Source of the DNA: Caldisericaceae bacterium
GTDB taxonomy: Bacteria; Caldisericota; Caldisericia; Caldisericales; Caldisericaceae
Direction of reading: 5' to 3'
NCBI GenBank assembly: GCA_026987225.1
Contig: JALSNB010000062.1
Location: 1-5,171, forward strand
DNA: 5,171 bases
Position 1 is the stretch's first letter; each line of letters opens with the position of its first letter. Under the pieces are notes generated by a model, which searched no databases, was not told the DNA's origin, and worked only from the letters and a program-made list of their open reading frames with translations. The position numbers and the translations under genes are program-made. Below are positions 1 to 5,171 of the stretch, in pieces.

Positions 1-862
1 TCCGGCAACATCGCTCAAAGGCAGCTTGCGCACGCTTTTGATGTGGTATTATCTGAAAGAGCATCCTAAAATAAAGCTACAATTGGAAGAAAAAATCGAG
101 AAGATATCAAACATACGAGACAAGCGGCTGCGGCGTAAGGAATTCTGGAAGATCAGTAAAAATGAGGATCCTCAAAATAAAGTTTTCGGAAAAAAAGCTC
201 AGCAAGATATCCTCAAGACAGTGCGCGTTGACGACGCTTACGGCTCTGTTAAGAATCTGTCGGTAAACACGGTAAAAGTATTTGACGTTACTAATGACGG
301 AAAGCACGCAGGTTTCAAATCACTCGGCAGAAATGCAAGATTGGAAAGCATCGATAGGGCAACGCCGATTTTGGTAGAAGCAATGAAACCCGGTACCGAG
401 CTAAAAACCGCAATCCATATCGATAAATTCTTTTTGGAGGAATCTGTTCTGCAAAACAAAGATTGGTTTAAGAAGAATGTGTTTGATGATACTTACCGTA
501 ACCTTTGCAAAATTTCATACGAATATGCGCTGAAGAAAATTAAAAAAGACGGGAGATTTTTGCTTAATTACAGAGGACAATTACCTTCTATCGATTTGGT
601 TCTGAAAAGATTGGCTAACCTCATAGATATAATAGAAAAAGACAAAAACGCAATTTACTTGCAAACCGCATGGGGTATAGGTTGGAAAGGCATGACCGGC
701 GACTATTTGGACGATAGGCTCGCACCCGTCCTTGCAGATCTCATAGCAAACAGGTCTGCTAAAATTTTCCCCAAAACCCGCCGTTTTGCAACAAGAATTG
801 TCAACGGAAAAGAAATGGCAGCATATCCTTTCGGATGGATCAAATTAAAGATGGAGGGGTAA
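1..862 (+). CDS. csm5: Csm5, type III-A effector RAMP subunit (5'-truncated by window edge)
   Basis: Probable Csm5, the RAMP-fold subunit that caps one end of the type III-A Csm complex and contacts the 3' part of the crRNA. The reading frame is open from base 2, so the gene starts upstream of the window; the TTG at 26 is internal. The first visible residues, PATSLKGSLRT (nt 2-34), match the RAMP loop 'PGSSLKGALRT'. In Csm5 proteins this lies roughly 130 residues in, so about that much is missing. Other matches are a glycine-rich loop AWGIGWKGMTGDY near the C-terminal third (nt 668-706) and a C-terminal PFGWIKL (nt 827-847), similar to the 'PLGWVKL' end of many Csm5 proteins. The fragment is 286 residues. 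It ends 1 bp before the csm6-type gene, consistent with a csm operon. Another RAMP of type III is the alternative, but the motif order and neighbours favour Csm5. No frameshift seen. Confidence 0.85.
   Translation, partial: PATSLKGSLRTLLMWYYLKEHPKIKLQLEEKIEKISNIRDKRLRRKEFWKISKNEDPQNKVFGKKAQQDILKTVRVDDAYGSVKNLSVNTVKVFDVTNDGKHAGFKSLGRNARLESIDRATPILVEAMKPGTELKTAIHIDKFFLEESVLQNKDWFKKNVFDDTYRNLCKISYEYALKKIKKDGRFLLNYRGQLPSIDLVLKRLANLIDIIEKDKNAIYLQTAWGIGWKGMTGDYLDDRLAPVLADLIANRSAKIFPKTRRFATRIVNGKEMAAYPFGWIKLKMEG
853..859 (+). promoter_or_regulatory. Shine-Dalgarno site for the csm6-type gene
   Basis: GGAGGGG lies 4 bases before the ATG at 864, inside the last codons of csm5. It is the clearest ribosome binding site in the operon and fixes the start of the CARF-HEPN gene. 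It allows that gene its own ribosome loading, whereas cas1 and cas2 begin in ATGA overlaps without a clear site and probably depend on coupled translation. Confidence 0.75.
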
Positions 863-863
863 A

Positions 864-2342
864 ATGGCAAAAATCGGTGTAATTTACACAATCGGAAACA
901 GCGACATAAGACTCGATAACCAGCAGATAAACAGCAGAGAGAAAGACTTCAGAAAGATCACGGAGAGCCTGTCTAAAATGATGGGCAAATACAAATTTTC
1001 TATTGGAAAAACGGAAACTACAAACCGGGCCATAGAAATTAAAACCCCGCATAAGGAATATATTGTTGAGCTCCCCATTCTCAATGCGTTTATTTGGTTC
1101 ATAGAAACGGAATTTCAAGAAAATCACACTGCGGCGGATTATTATTTTTTCGTAACGGATCAGGCGGATGAGCTAAAAAACAAGCAGGATACGATTTTTC
1201 TGTTTGACATTTTCAAAAACTTCTTGAAAAGCATTGGTGTCAACGAAGAGCAAATCCATTCCGTAAAAATTACGGACAATCCGACGGATCTTACCAAAAT
1301 GTTCGAACTTACCGAAAGTTTTATACGCAAAAACGAAGAAACGATAAAAAACTATGACGATATTTATATAGCCCTCGGGCCTGGCACGCCGCAAATGTCC
1401 AACAGTATTTTGCTAAACTTTTCCGTTTTCAAAAATGCGCGTTTTATCTATATACCTCGGCAAGGTACACCTAAAAAAATCTCATTCCCTGTAAAAATGC
1501 TTTCCAAAGAAATCAAAACTTTTGTTACACGGCTTATTGATAATTATGAGTATCAAGCTGCACTGAGCATCTATAAACAACTTCCGTATAGTGAACAAAA
1601 GGAATCCAAACTTTTGGAAGCAATAGCATTGAGGACGAATTTCGATTTTAATGCGGCATACGACGCTTTTAACGATTATTACAACAGAGTAAGCAAAACG
1701 GATAAATTTCTCAACAATTTGAAAAGCACCATTCGAAAACTGAAAAACGGAAACGATGAAGAACTCAGGAAAGAACTTTATTATGAGTTTTGCATACGCA
1801 TTCTGTCCAAGCATTATTTGGAAGCAATAGGTATGGTATTCAGGTTTGAAGAAGAAATTTTAAAAATCGGCGTGGAAAAATTGCTCGATGTTAAAATCGA
1901 AAAGGAAGATAATTTTAAAACATTTAAAGATGCGGTAAAAAAAGTTCCGAATTTGACGAATTATCTTGACAAAAACAAAATTCACTGGGATAGCAGTCCG
2001 AACAGAACGACATACAAAAGCATTCTGGAGTTTTTCAAGAAAAACGACACGAATAATGAGGCATGGATTGAGAAAATTATCAATTTTTGCAAATCAACCG
2101 AAGAAAAGCGTTCCGGAGCAAACATGTCTCTGCTTGATTTAAGAAATCAAACGCCGTTTGCACACGGATTCGAGGGAGTGAGCGAAGAAAAAATAAGGAA
2201 TGTATTTGGCTCTCCTGAAGTGCTTCCCAACAAATTTAAAGAAATTCTTTCTCTTTTCGAAATTGAAGTCGAGGACATAAACGACAGCAAATTTCCTTTC
2301 AAAGAAATTAACGATTACCTCAAAGAAAAATTAAAAGAATGA
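864..2342 (+). CDS. csm6: CARF-HEPN ribonuclease, Csm6/Csx1 type
   Basis: Ancillary effector of type III CRISPR immunity. In this family the N-terminal CARF domain binds cyclic oligoadenylate made by Cas10 and activates a C-terminal HEPN domain that cuts RNA without sequence specificity. In the sequence: 492 residues, a usual size for the family. A Rossmann-like first strand ends in YTIGNSD (about residues 8-14), a VTDQ element follows at 97-100, and LGPGTPQM at 171-178 matches the CARF ligand loop ('GGTPxM'). A helical middle region follows (about 220-400). The HEPN motif R-x6-H is R427 to H434 in DLRNQTPFAHG, complete and apparently catalytic. The start is fixed by GGAGGGG 4 bases upstream. 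The gene sits 1 bp after csm5 and overlaps cas1 by ATGA. The name Csm6 rests on family and context; Csx1 or a Cas02710-like subgroup is possible. Ligand size (cA4 or cA6) cannot be read from sequence. Confidence 0.88.
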   Translation: MAKIGVIYTIGNSDIRLDNQQINSREKDFRKITESLSKMMGKYKFSIGKTETTNRAIEIKTPHKEYIVELPILNAFIWFIETEFQENHTAADYYFFVTDQADELKNKQDTIFLFDIFKNFLKSIGVNEEQIHSVKITDNPTDLTKMFELTESFIRKNEETIKNYDDIYIALGPGTPQMSNSILLNFSVFKNARFIYIPRQGTPKKISFPVKMLSKEIKTFVTRLIDNYEYQAALSIYKQLPYSEQKESKLLEAIALRTNFDFNAAYDAFNDYYNRVSKTDKFLNNLKSTIRKLKNGNDEELRKELYYEFCIRILSKHYLEAIGMVFRFEEEILKIGVEKLLDVKIEKEDNFKTFKDAVKKVPNLTNYLDKNKIHWDSSPNRTTYKSILEFFKKNDTNNEAWIEKIINFCKSTEEKRSGANMSLLDLRNQTPFAHGFEGVSEEKIRNVFGSPEVLPNKFKEILSLFEIEVEDINDSKFPFKEINDYLKEKLKE

Positions 2343-3325
2343 GCACTCTTTATTTAAACACGCAGGGAGCGGTGTTGCGAAAGGAAGAGCACCGCTTCCT
2401 TGTTGTAAAAAATAAAGAAGTGATACTGTCAGTGCCGGACTTTAAAGTCGAAAGGATTTTGATCTACGGACACGTCCAGGTTACAACTCAGGCAATGAGA
2501 TTTGCAATGAAAAACAACATTCCGATAACGTTTCTTACAATGTACGGCAGGTTTATCGGTAGCACTCTTCCCGCATTTTCAAAAAACATTCTTCTCAGGA
2601 TATCGCAATTCGACAAACTGTCCGATAAATCGAAGAAAATATCATTGAGCAAAAAAGTCATTCGCTCCAAAATTACAAATTCAATCTCGATGCTCAAAAG
2701 GTTTTTCAGAAGTGAAAAAGAGGAAATTACCGGGCTTGAAGAAATTAAAATGAATGCAAGAAGACTCGAAAATGCAAATTCAATAAATGCAATCAGGGGA
2801 ATAGAAGGCATTGTGTCGTCAATTTATTTTTCCAACATAAGAAAACTGCTCGAACCTTACATTGAATTTCACGGAAGAAATTACCACCCCGCAAAAGATC
2901 CTTTCAATTCTTTGCTCAACTTCCTTTACAGCCTCGTTGCAAATGAAATGTTGGGGATTATCTATGCAAAAGGGCTTGATCCGTATTACGGCTTCTTGCA
3001 CGCAGTCGAATACGGCAGGGTATCACTCGTTTTTGATCTCATAGAGCCGTTCAGGGCAAGCATAGCGGACAGCCTTGCGGTGAAAATGTTTAAGAAATTC
3101 ACCCTTACGAAAAATGATTTTGAAAAACATAATATCTATGGCTTTGTTTTGAAAAGCGAAAAACGCAAAATAGTTCTTGCAAATTATGAAATGCAAATGG
3201 AAAAAGAATTTTCCTACAACGGCAAGCGGACGAATTTTAGAAAAGCGATAATGGAACAACTCGAAAGTTTTTCCTCGTATATTAACGGAGAAGGTGACTT
3301 TAAACCGTTTACCATACTGAAATGA
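2339..3325 (+). CDS. cas1: Cas1, CRISPR integrase
   Basis: Cas1 is the metal-dependent integrase that, with Cas2, inserts new spacers at the leader end of the array. The 328-residue product has the usual two-part form: an N-terminal beta domain (LYLNTQGAVL, then 'YGHVQVTTQAMRFAM') and a helical catalytic domain. Conserved active-site positions are present: E156 in RGIEG, H221 in FLHAVEYGR, and D233/E236 in VFDLIEPFR, which matches the family 'LDLMEEFRP'. It appears fully functional, with no reverse transcriptase or other domain fused. The ATG at 2339 overlaps the TGA of the upstream gene (ATGA, 4 bp) and no strong ribosome site precedes it, so translation is probably coupled. The stop overlaps cas2 the same way. 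Having its own adaptation genes next to the leader suggests the locus can still acquire spacers by itself. Confidence 0.97.
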   Translation: MSTLYLNTQGAVLRKEEHRFLVVKNKEVILSVPDFKVERILIYGHVQVTTQAMRFAMKNNIPITFLTMYGRFIGSTLPAFSKNILLRISQFDKLSDKSKKISLSKKVIRSKITNSISMLKRFFRSEKEEITGLEEIKMNARRLENANSINAIRGIEGIVSSIYFSNIRKLLEPYIEFHGRNYHPAKDPFNSLLNFLYSLVANEMLGIIYAKGLDPYYGFLHAVEYGRVSLVFDLIEPFRASIADSLAVKMFKKFTLTKNDFEKHNIYGFVLKSEKRKIVLANYEMQMEKEFSYNGKRTNFRKAIMEQLESFSSYINGEGDFKPFTILK

Positions 3326-3606
3326 GTAATAAATTCTACATCGTTGCATACGATATAAAAGACAACCAAAGACGGACAAAAGTTTTTAAAATAATGAGAA
3401 ATTTTGGCACTCGCGTTCAGTTTAGCGTATTCGAATGCATCATATCGGATGAAATACTGAAAAAAATGATAGAAAAAATAAAAGCAGAGATAGATCAATC
3501 CGAAGATAGCGTAAGAATATATTTGATTCCGGAATCGGCAAAAAAGAACATTAAAATTATAGGCGTCGGAGAAGTGGTGAGAGACCAAAAATACTTCATT
3601 GTTTAG
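3322..3606 (+). CDS. cas2: Cas2, adaptation complex subunit
   Basis: Cas2 is the small ferredoxin-fold protein that bridges two Cas1 dimers and holds the prespacer during integration. The product is 94 residues, the normal length. It begins FYIVAYDIKDNQRRTKV, with the family aspartate at D11 after the first beta strand and the RR/K after it. It also shows RVQFSVFEC (second strand) and DSVRIYLIPES (third to fourth strand), all standard Cas2 signatures. The ATG overlaps the cas1 TGA by 4 bp (ATGA), so the pair is probably translated together in fixed ratio. It is the last gene before the leader; the stop TAG at 3604 is 265 bp from the first repeat. Nothing unusual is seen in the protein. Confidence 0.96.
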   Translation: MSNKFYIVAYDIKDNQRRTKVFKIMRNFGTRVQFSVFECIISDEILKKMIEKIKAEIDQSEDSVRIYLIPESAKKNIKIIGVGEVVRDQKYFIV

Positions 3607-3609
3607 TGT

Positions 3610-3829
3610 TAATTTCGCAAAAATGTGTTAAAAATGTGAAATTTGCTTTAGAATTGGCAAAAAAGCGTTTTAAAAATTGAATTCTTTATGCTAAAATTAA
3701 GTATGCGGCAGTATGAATTTTGCGAACATTGAAAAGTGCGGATTAAATAATACTTTTACGGAGATCTAATTTTTGCATGCCGCATTTTTTACCTTGAAAA
3801 ATGAAAAATTTCATGCATTTGCGAAATTA
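3610..3829. repeat. Large imperfect inverted repeat in the leader
   Basis: Three segments on the left pair in order with three on the right. TAATTTCGCAAA (3610-3621) pairs perfectly over 12 bp with 3818-3829. AAATGTGAAATTT (3632-3644) pairs over 13 bp with 3806-3820, with a 2-nt bulge and sharing 3818-3820 with the first pair. GGCAAAAAAGCG (3656-3667) pairs with 3781-3793 with one mismatch and one bulged base. The unpaired stretches between the second and third pairs are nearly equal (11 and 12 nt). The central part is about 113 nt. AT-richness inflates such matches, but the 12-bp perfect outer arm is hard to get by chance in 265 bp. Role unknown: a cruciform, a regulator site or a remnant of a small element are possible. 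Confidence 0.5.
3703..3790 (+). terminator. Possible terminator-like structure after cas2
   Basis: ATGCGGCA at 3703-3710 is exactly complementary to TGCCGCAT at 3778-3785, which runs into six T residues (3785-3790). A second, inner pair AAAAGT (3732-3737) and ACTTTT (3752-3757) lies in the loop. Nested stems followed by a T-run resemble an intrinsic terminator that would separate cas mRNA from array transcription. The 67-nt loop is far longer than usual, and the right arm competes with the larger leader palindrome, so this is weak. Confidence 0.25.
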
Positions 3830-3846
3830 GGGCAAAAAGATATAAT
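3819..3846 (+). promoter_or_regulatory. Probable promoter of the CRISPR array
   Basis: A perfect -10 hexamer TATAAT at 3841-3846 is preceded, with 16-bp spacing, by TTGCGA at 3819-3824 (4 of 6 to TTGACA). Transcription would start near 3853, about 20 bases before the first repeat, giving a rightward pre-crRNA. The -35 element lies inside the right arm of the leader inverted repeat, so a protein binding there could control it. The -10 is convincing; the -35 is moderate. Confidence 0.65.
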
Positions 3847-3871
3847 ATTCATGCAGGCTAAAAACGACCCT

Positions 3872-4717
3872 GTTCGAATTGAGCCCTGATTAATAAGGGA
3901 TTACAACAACTTCAAGGCGGGGGCTTAATGAAAGGAAAAAGCAAGTTCGAATTGAGCCCTGATTAATAAGGGATTACAACAGAATACCCACCAATTTCAG
4001 GAATTCGTCAGCACAATAGGTTCGAATTGAGCCCTGATTAATAAGGGATTACAACTTGATCTCTTCTACAAAATCTTTCGGCAATGTTTCTAAGTTCGAA
4101 TTGAGCCCTGATTAATAAGGGATTACAACTACTAATAAATATAATACCACTAACAACATTTTTTAGTTCGAATTGAGCCCTGATTAATAAGGGATTACAA
4201 CTTTTGTCAAGTAAAAATATCAGATCTCAGTAAAAAAGTGTTCGAATTGAGCCCTGATTAATAAGGGATTACAACTGTATACGATCAATATATCAAAAAC
4301 AAGCAGGAGCAAAAGTTCGAATTGAGCCCTGATTAATAAGGGATTACAACCATGGCGTGATCATTAAAACTTACCGGTGTATCGGTTTGTTCGAATTGAG
4401 CCCTGATTAATAAGGGATTACAACTATATTTCTTTTGGAATCTTATTCCATCCAATTTTTCTTCGTTCGAATTGAGCCCTGATTAATAAGGGATTACAAC
4501 CCGCCACAGCCGCTCCATATTCTTCTTCCATCTGTTGTTCGAATTGAGCCCTGATTAATAAGGGATTACAACTCGCTCATTTTTGCCTCCTTACGCACAA
4601 TATAATATTTTTTGTTCGAATTGAGCCCTGATTAATAAGGGATTACAACTCCCTTTCTTCAATCCAGTCTTCAGCCATTTCTGGCGTTCGAATTGAGCCC
4701 TGATTAATAAGGGATTA
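3872..4717 (+). CRISPR. CRISPR array, 12 repeats and 11 spacers, type III-A
   Basis: The 36-bp repeat begins GTTCGAATTGAG, has a central CCCT-GATTAATA-AGGG stem-loop (repeat positions 13-28) and ends ATTACAAC. Repeats start at 3872, 3945, 4020, 4094, 4166, 4240, 4315, 4389, 4465, 4537, 4614 and 4686. The first eleven are identical. The last keeps 32 bases, then CAAC is replaced by GCTT. Spacers are 37, 39, 38, 36, 38, 39, 38, 40, 36, 41 and 36 bp, the size range common for type III. The stem ends exactly 8 nt before the repeat end, so Cas6-type cleavage there would give the 8-nt 5' handle ATTACAAC. Transcription is rightward from the leader. No spacer visibly matches the genes in this window. 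Predicted crRNAs would guide the Csm complex to complementary RNA. Confidence 0.99.
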
Positions 4718-4770
4718 GCTTTTAGAGGGACACATTCCCTCTAACTCCTTTGTTGTGGCAAAGCGTCTGA
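4686..4770 (+). repeat. Array-end unit, copy 1 (terminal repeat plus 53-bp trailer)
   Basis: The 32-bp shortened repeat at 4686-4717 plus the next 53 bp (4718-4770) recurs at 5005-5089 with only three differences in 85 bp: 4694 T versus 5013 A, 4721 T versus 5040 C, and 4733 C versus 5052 T. Similarity stops sharply at both ends: the spacers before are different and the DNA after position 4770 is unrelated to that after 5089. It marks the end of the main array. Confidence 0.9.
4722..4763 (+). terminator. Tandem hairpins in trailer copy 1, possible array terminator
   Basis: TTAGAGGGA (4722-4730) pairs perfectly with TCCCTCTAA (4736-4744) around a 5-nt loop. CTTTG (4748-4752) pairs with CAAAG (4759-4763) around a 6-nt loop. 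The first stem is strong, but only a broken T-rich run (CTCCTTTGTTG) follows, so this is not a textbook intrinsic terminator. It could end or stabilise the pre-crRNA, or be part of a small dispersed element. The structure is seen directly; the role is inferred. Confidence 0.45.
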
Positions 4771-4868
4771 ATGTTGAAAAGCCTCAAATAAAGCTTGCAG
4801 AAATAAAACTTACATAAAGACAAAGGAAGGAAAGTTAGAAAGGAAACGCAGTTGCCGTTCTAATAAAG
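4771..4868. other. Unassigned purine-rich segment between the two array parts
   Basis: These 98 bp lie between the first trailer and a repeat that has lost its first 7 bases. The + strand is purine-rich (GGAAGGAAAG near its centre) and has no ORF of useful length; ATG at 4771 reaches TAA after six codons. No CRISPR repeat, spacer pattern or strong promoter is seen. It does not match the 82 bp after the second trailer. Together with 4718-4770 it could be a mobile or dispersed element of about 150 bp, or former array flank caught in a duplication. Confidence 0.4.
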
Positions 4869-5036
4869 TTGAGCCCTGATTAATAAGGGATTACAACCAT
4901 AATAAGTTTCTCTGCTTCATACGGGCTTAATCTGTTCGAATAGAGCCCTGATTAATAAGGGATTACAACTCTCCTCTGTCTACTGCTTCTTGGCTTGGCG
5001 CCCAGTTCGAATAGAGCCCTGATTAATAAGGGATTA
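4869..5036 (+). CRISPR. Second short, decayed array part: 3 repeats and 2 spacers
   Basis: Same repeat family and strand as the main array. The first repeat keeps only positions 8-36 (4869-4897). The second (4934-4969) is full length with T9 changed to A. The third (5005-5036) has the same T9A change and lacks its last four bases, like the last repeat of the main array. Spacers are 36 bp (4898-4933) and 35 bp (4970-5004). Every base needed to give both spacers a stem-loop and an ATTACAAC handle is present, so they could still be processed if transcription passes through 4718-4868. No leader or perfect first repeat precedes this part, so it is unlikely to gain spacers. It is either the old tail of the main array or a remnant of a duplicated one. 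Confidence 0.93.
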
Positions 5037-5089
5037 GCTCTTAGAGGGACATATTCCCTCTAACTCCTTTGTTGTGGCAAAGCGTCTGA
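5005..5089 (+). repeat. Array-end unit, copy 2 (terminal repeat plus 53-bp trailer)
   Basis: Second copy of the 85-bp unit at 4686-4770, offset by 319 bp, with three substitutions. This copy follows repeats with the T9A variant, which suggests it is the original array end, while copy 1 joins a consensus-type left half to the same trailer. That pattern is expected from recombination inside a repeat. Confidence 0.9.
5041..5082 (+). terminator. Tandem hairpins in trailer copy 2, possible array terminator
   Basis: TTAGAGGGA (5041-5049) pairs with TCCCTCTAA (5055-5063), and CTTTG (5067-5071) with CAAAG (5078-5082). Of the two substitutions relative to copy 1, one is in the first loop (5052) and the other is one base outside the stem (5040), so both stems are intact in both copies. 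With two differences this is suggestive of, not proof of, selection on structure. Confidence 0.45.
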
Positions 5090-5130
5090 GTTTTAATCTG
5101 TTAAAGTTTTCGGTTTGTTATGATAAAATA

Positions 5131-5171
5131 ATGTTCGGAAGATTTACCTTGAAAAGAGAAAGAATAAGAAT
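5131..5171 (+). CDS. Possible start of a downstream gene (3'-truncated by window edge)
   Basis: ATG at 5131 opens a frame that stays open to the window end and reads MFGRFTLKRERIR. No Shine-Dalgarno site is visible in front of it, and 13 codons are too few for an assignment. The FTLKRERIR stretch loosely recalls the N-terminus of RNase P protein (RnpA), but the rpmH gene often found just before rnpA is absent, so this is only a hint. It may be chance. Confidence 0.2.
   Translation, partial: MFGRFTLKRERIR

Larger units (their letters stand above)
3607..3871 (+). promoter_or_regulatory. CRISPR leader
   Basis: This 265-bp AT-rich stretch between the cas2 stop and the first repeat has no credible ORF. 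Its position next to a perfect first repeat, on the cas1-cas2 side, makes it the leader where new spacers are added and from which the array is transcribed. It holds a sigma70-like promoter at its right end, an 11-nt tandem near-repeat (AAAAATGTG at 3619-3627 and 3630-3638), and several inverted complementary segments described separately. Repeat decay occurs only at the far end (after 4717), which supports this polarity. Confidence 0.85.

Noticed and set aside
26..862. TTG at 26 as the true start of a 278-residue protein.
   Set aside because: The frame is open through the window edge, and the residues just before it complete the RAMP loop (PATSLKGS), so the real start is upstream.
3214..3588. 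Minus-strand ORF of about 124 codons, and similar minus-strand ORFs across csm5, csm6 and cas1.
   Set aside because: They lie opposite strongly supported + strand genes, show low-complexity Phe/Tyr/Ile-rich sequence typical of the antisense of Lys/Glu-rich genes, and have no recognisable motifs or start signals.
4202..4239. Spacer 5 reverse complement contains TTGACA, suggesting a promoter inside the array.
   Set aside because: There is no -10 element at suitable distance, because the neighbouring sequence is the fixed CRISPR repeat.
4718..4770. The trailer hairpins as a tracrRNA or other guide-related RNA gene.
   Set aside because: There is no anti-repeat complementary to the CRISPR repeat, no promoter directly upstream, and type III systems do not use tracrRNA.
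3872..5036. The array transcribed from the right, toward the cas genes.
   Set aside because: The cas2-proximal repeats are perfect, a good promoter points rightward from the leader, all repeat decay is at the right, and the ATTACAAC handle next to the stem fits this strand.
5143..5155. TTTACCTTGAAAA also occurs in the leader at about 3788-3800, suggesting a second leader starting at the window end.
   Set aside because: A 13-base AT-rich match is not rare at this composition, the flanks do not match well, and the copy lies in a possible coding frame at the window edge.

Overview
The window is the 3' end of a type III-A (Csm) CRISPR-Cas locus, with every gene on the + strand. It comes from an AT-rich bacterium that uses Shine-Dalgarno starts. 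The lineage cannot be fixed from this sequence. A low-GC Gram-positive, a spirochaete or a similar AT-rich anaerobe would all fit, and I do not claim any of them. The 5' edge cuts into csm5, so cas10, csm2, csm3, csm4 and any cas6 would lie upstream, outside the window.

Layout: (1) 1-862, the C-terminal two thirds of Csm5, a backbone RAMP subunit of the effector complex. (2) 864-2342, a CARF-HEPN ribonuclease of the Csm6/Csx1 type, the ancillary effector switched on by cyclic oligoadenylate. (3) 2339-3325, Cas1. (4) 3322-3606, Cas2. The genes are 1 bp apart or overlap by 4 bp (ATGA) and read as one translationally coupled operon. (5) 3607-3871, a non-coding AT-rich leader with a good array promoter (TATAAT at 3841-3846) and a large imperfect palindrome. 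(6) 3872-4717, a CRISPR array of 12 repeats (36 bp; the first 11 identical) and 11 spacers of 36-41 bp. (7) 4718-4868, a first trailer with two hairpins, then 98 bp of unassigned purine-rich DNA. (8) 4869-5036, a second short array of three repeats and two spacers, starting with a 5'-truncated repeat and carrying an older T9A repeat variant. (9) 5037-5089, a second, nearly identical copy of the trailer. (10) 5090-5171, flank, possibly with the start of another gene at 5131.

How it works together: Cas1-Cas2 add spacers at the leader side. The array is transcribed rightwards from the leader. Each repeat has a CCCT/AGGG stem ending exactly 8 nt before the repeat end, so Cas6-type cleavage would leave an ATTACAAC handle on each crRNA. 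The Csm complex (Csm5 included) uses these guides to find complementary RNA, Cas10 would make cyclic oligoadenylate, and the Csm6-type protein would answer with non-specific RNA cleavage.

The known parts are a standard III-A set. The unusual parts are the doubled array tail (an 85-bp repeat-plus-trailer unit present twice, 319 bp apart, 82/85 identical), the long co-linear inverted complementarity in the leader, and spacers that read as antisense to mRNA-like sequence. One of these spacers is antisense to a textbook ribosome binding site and start codon.
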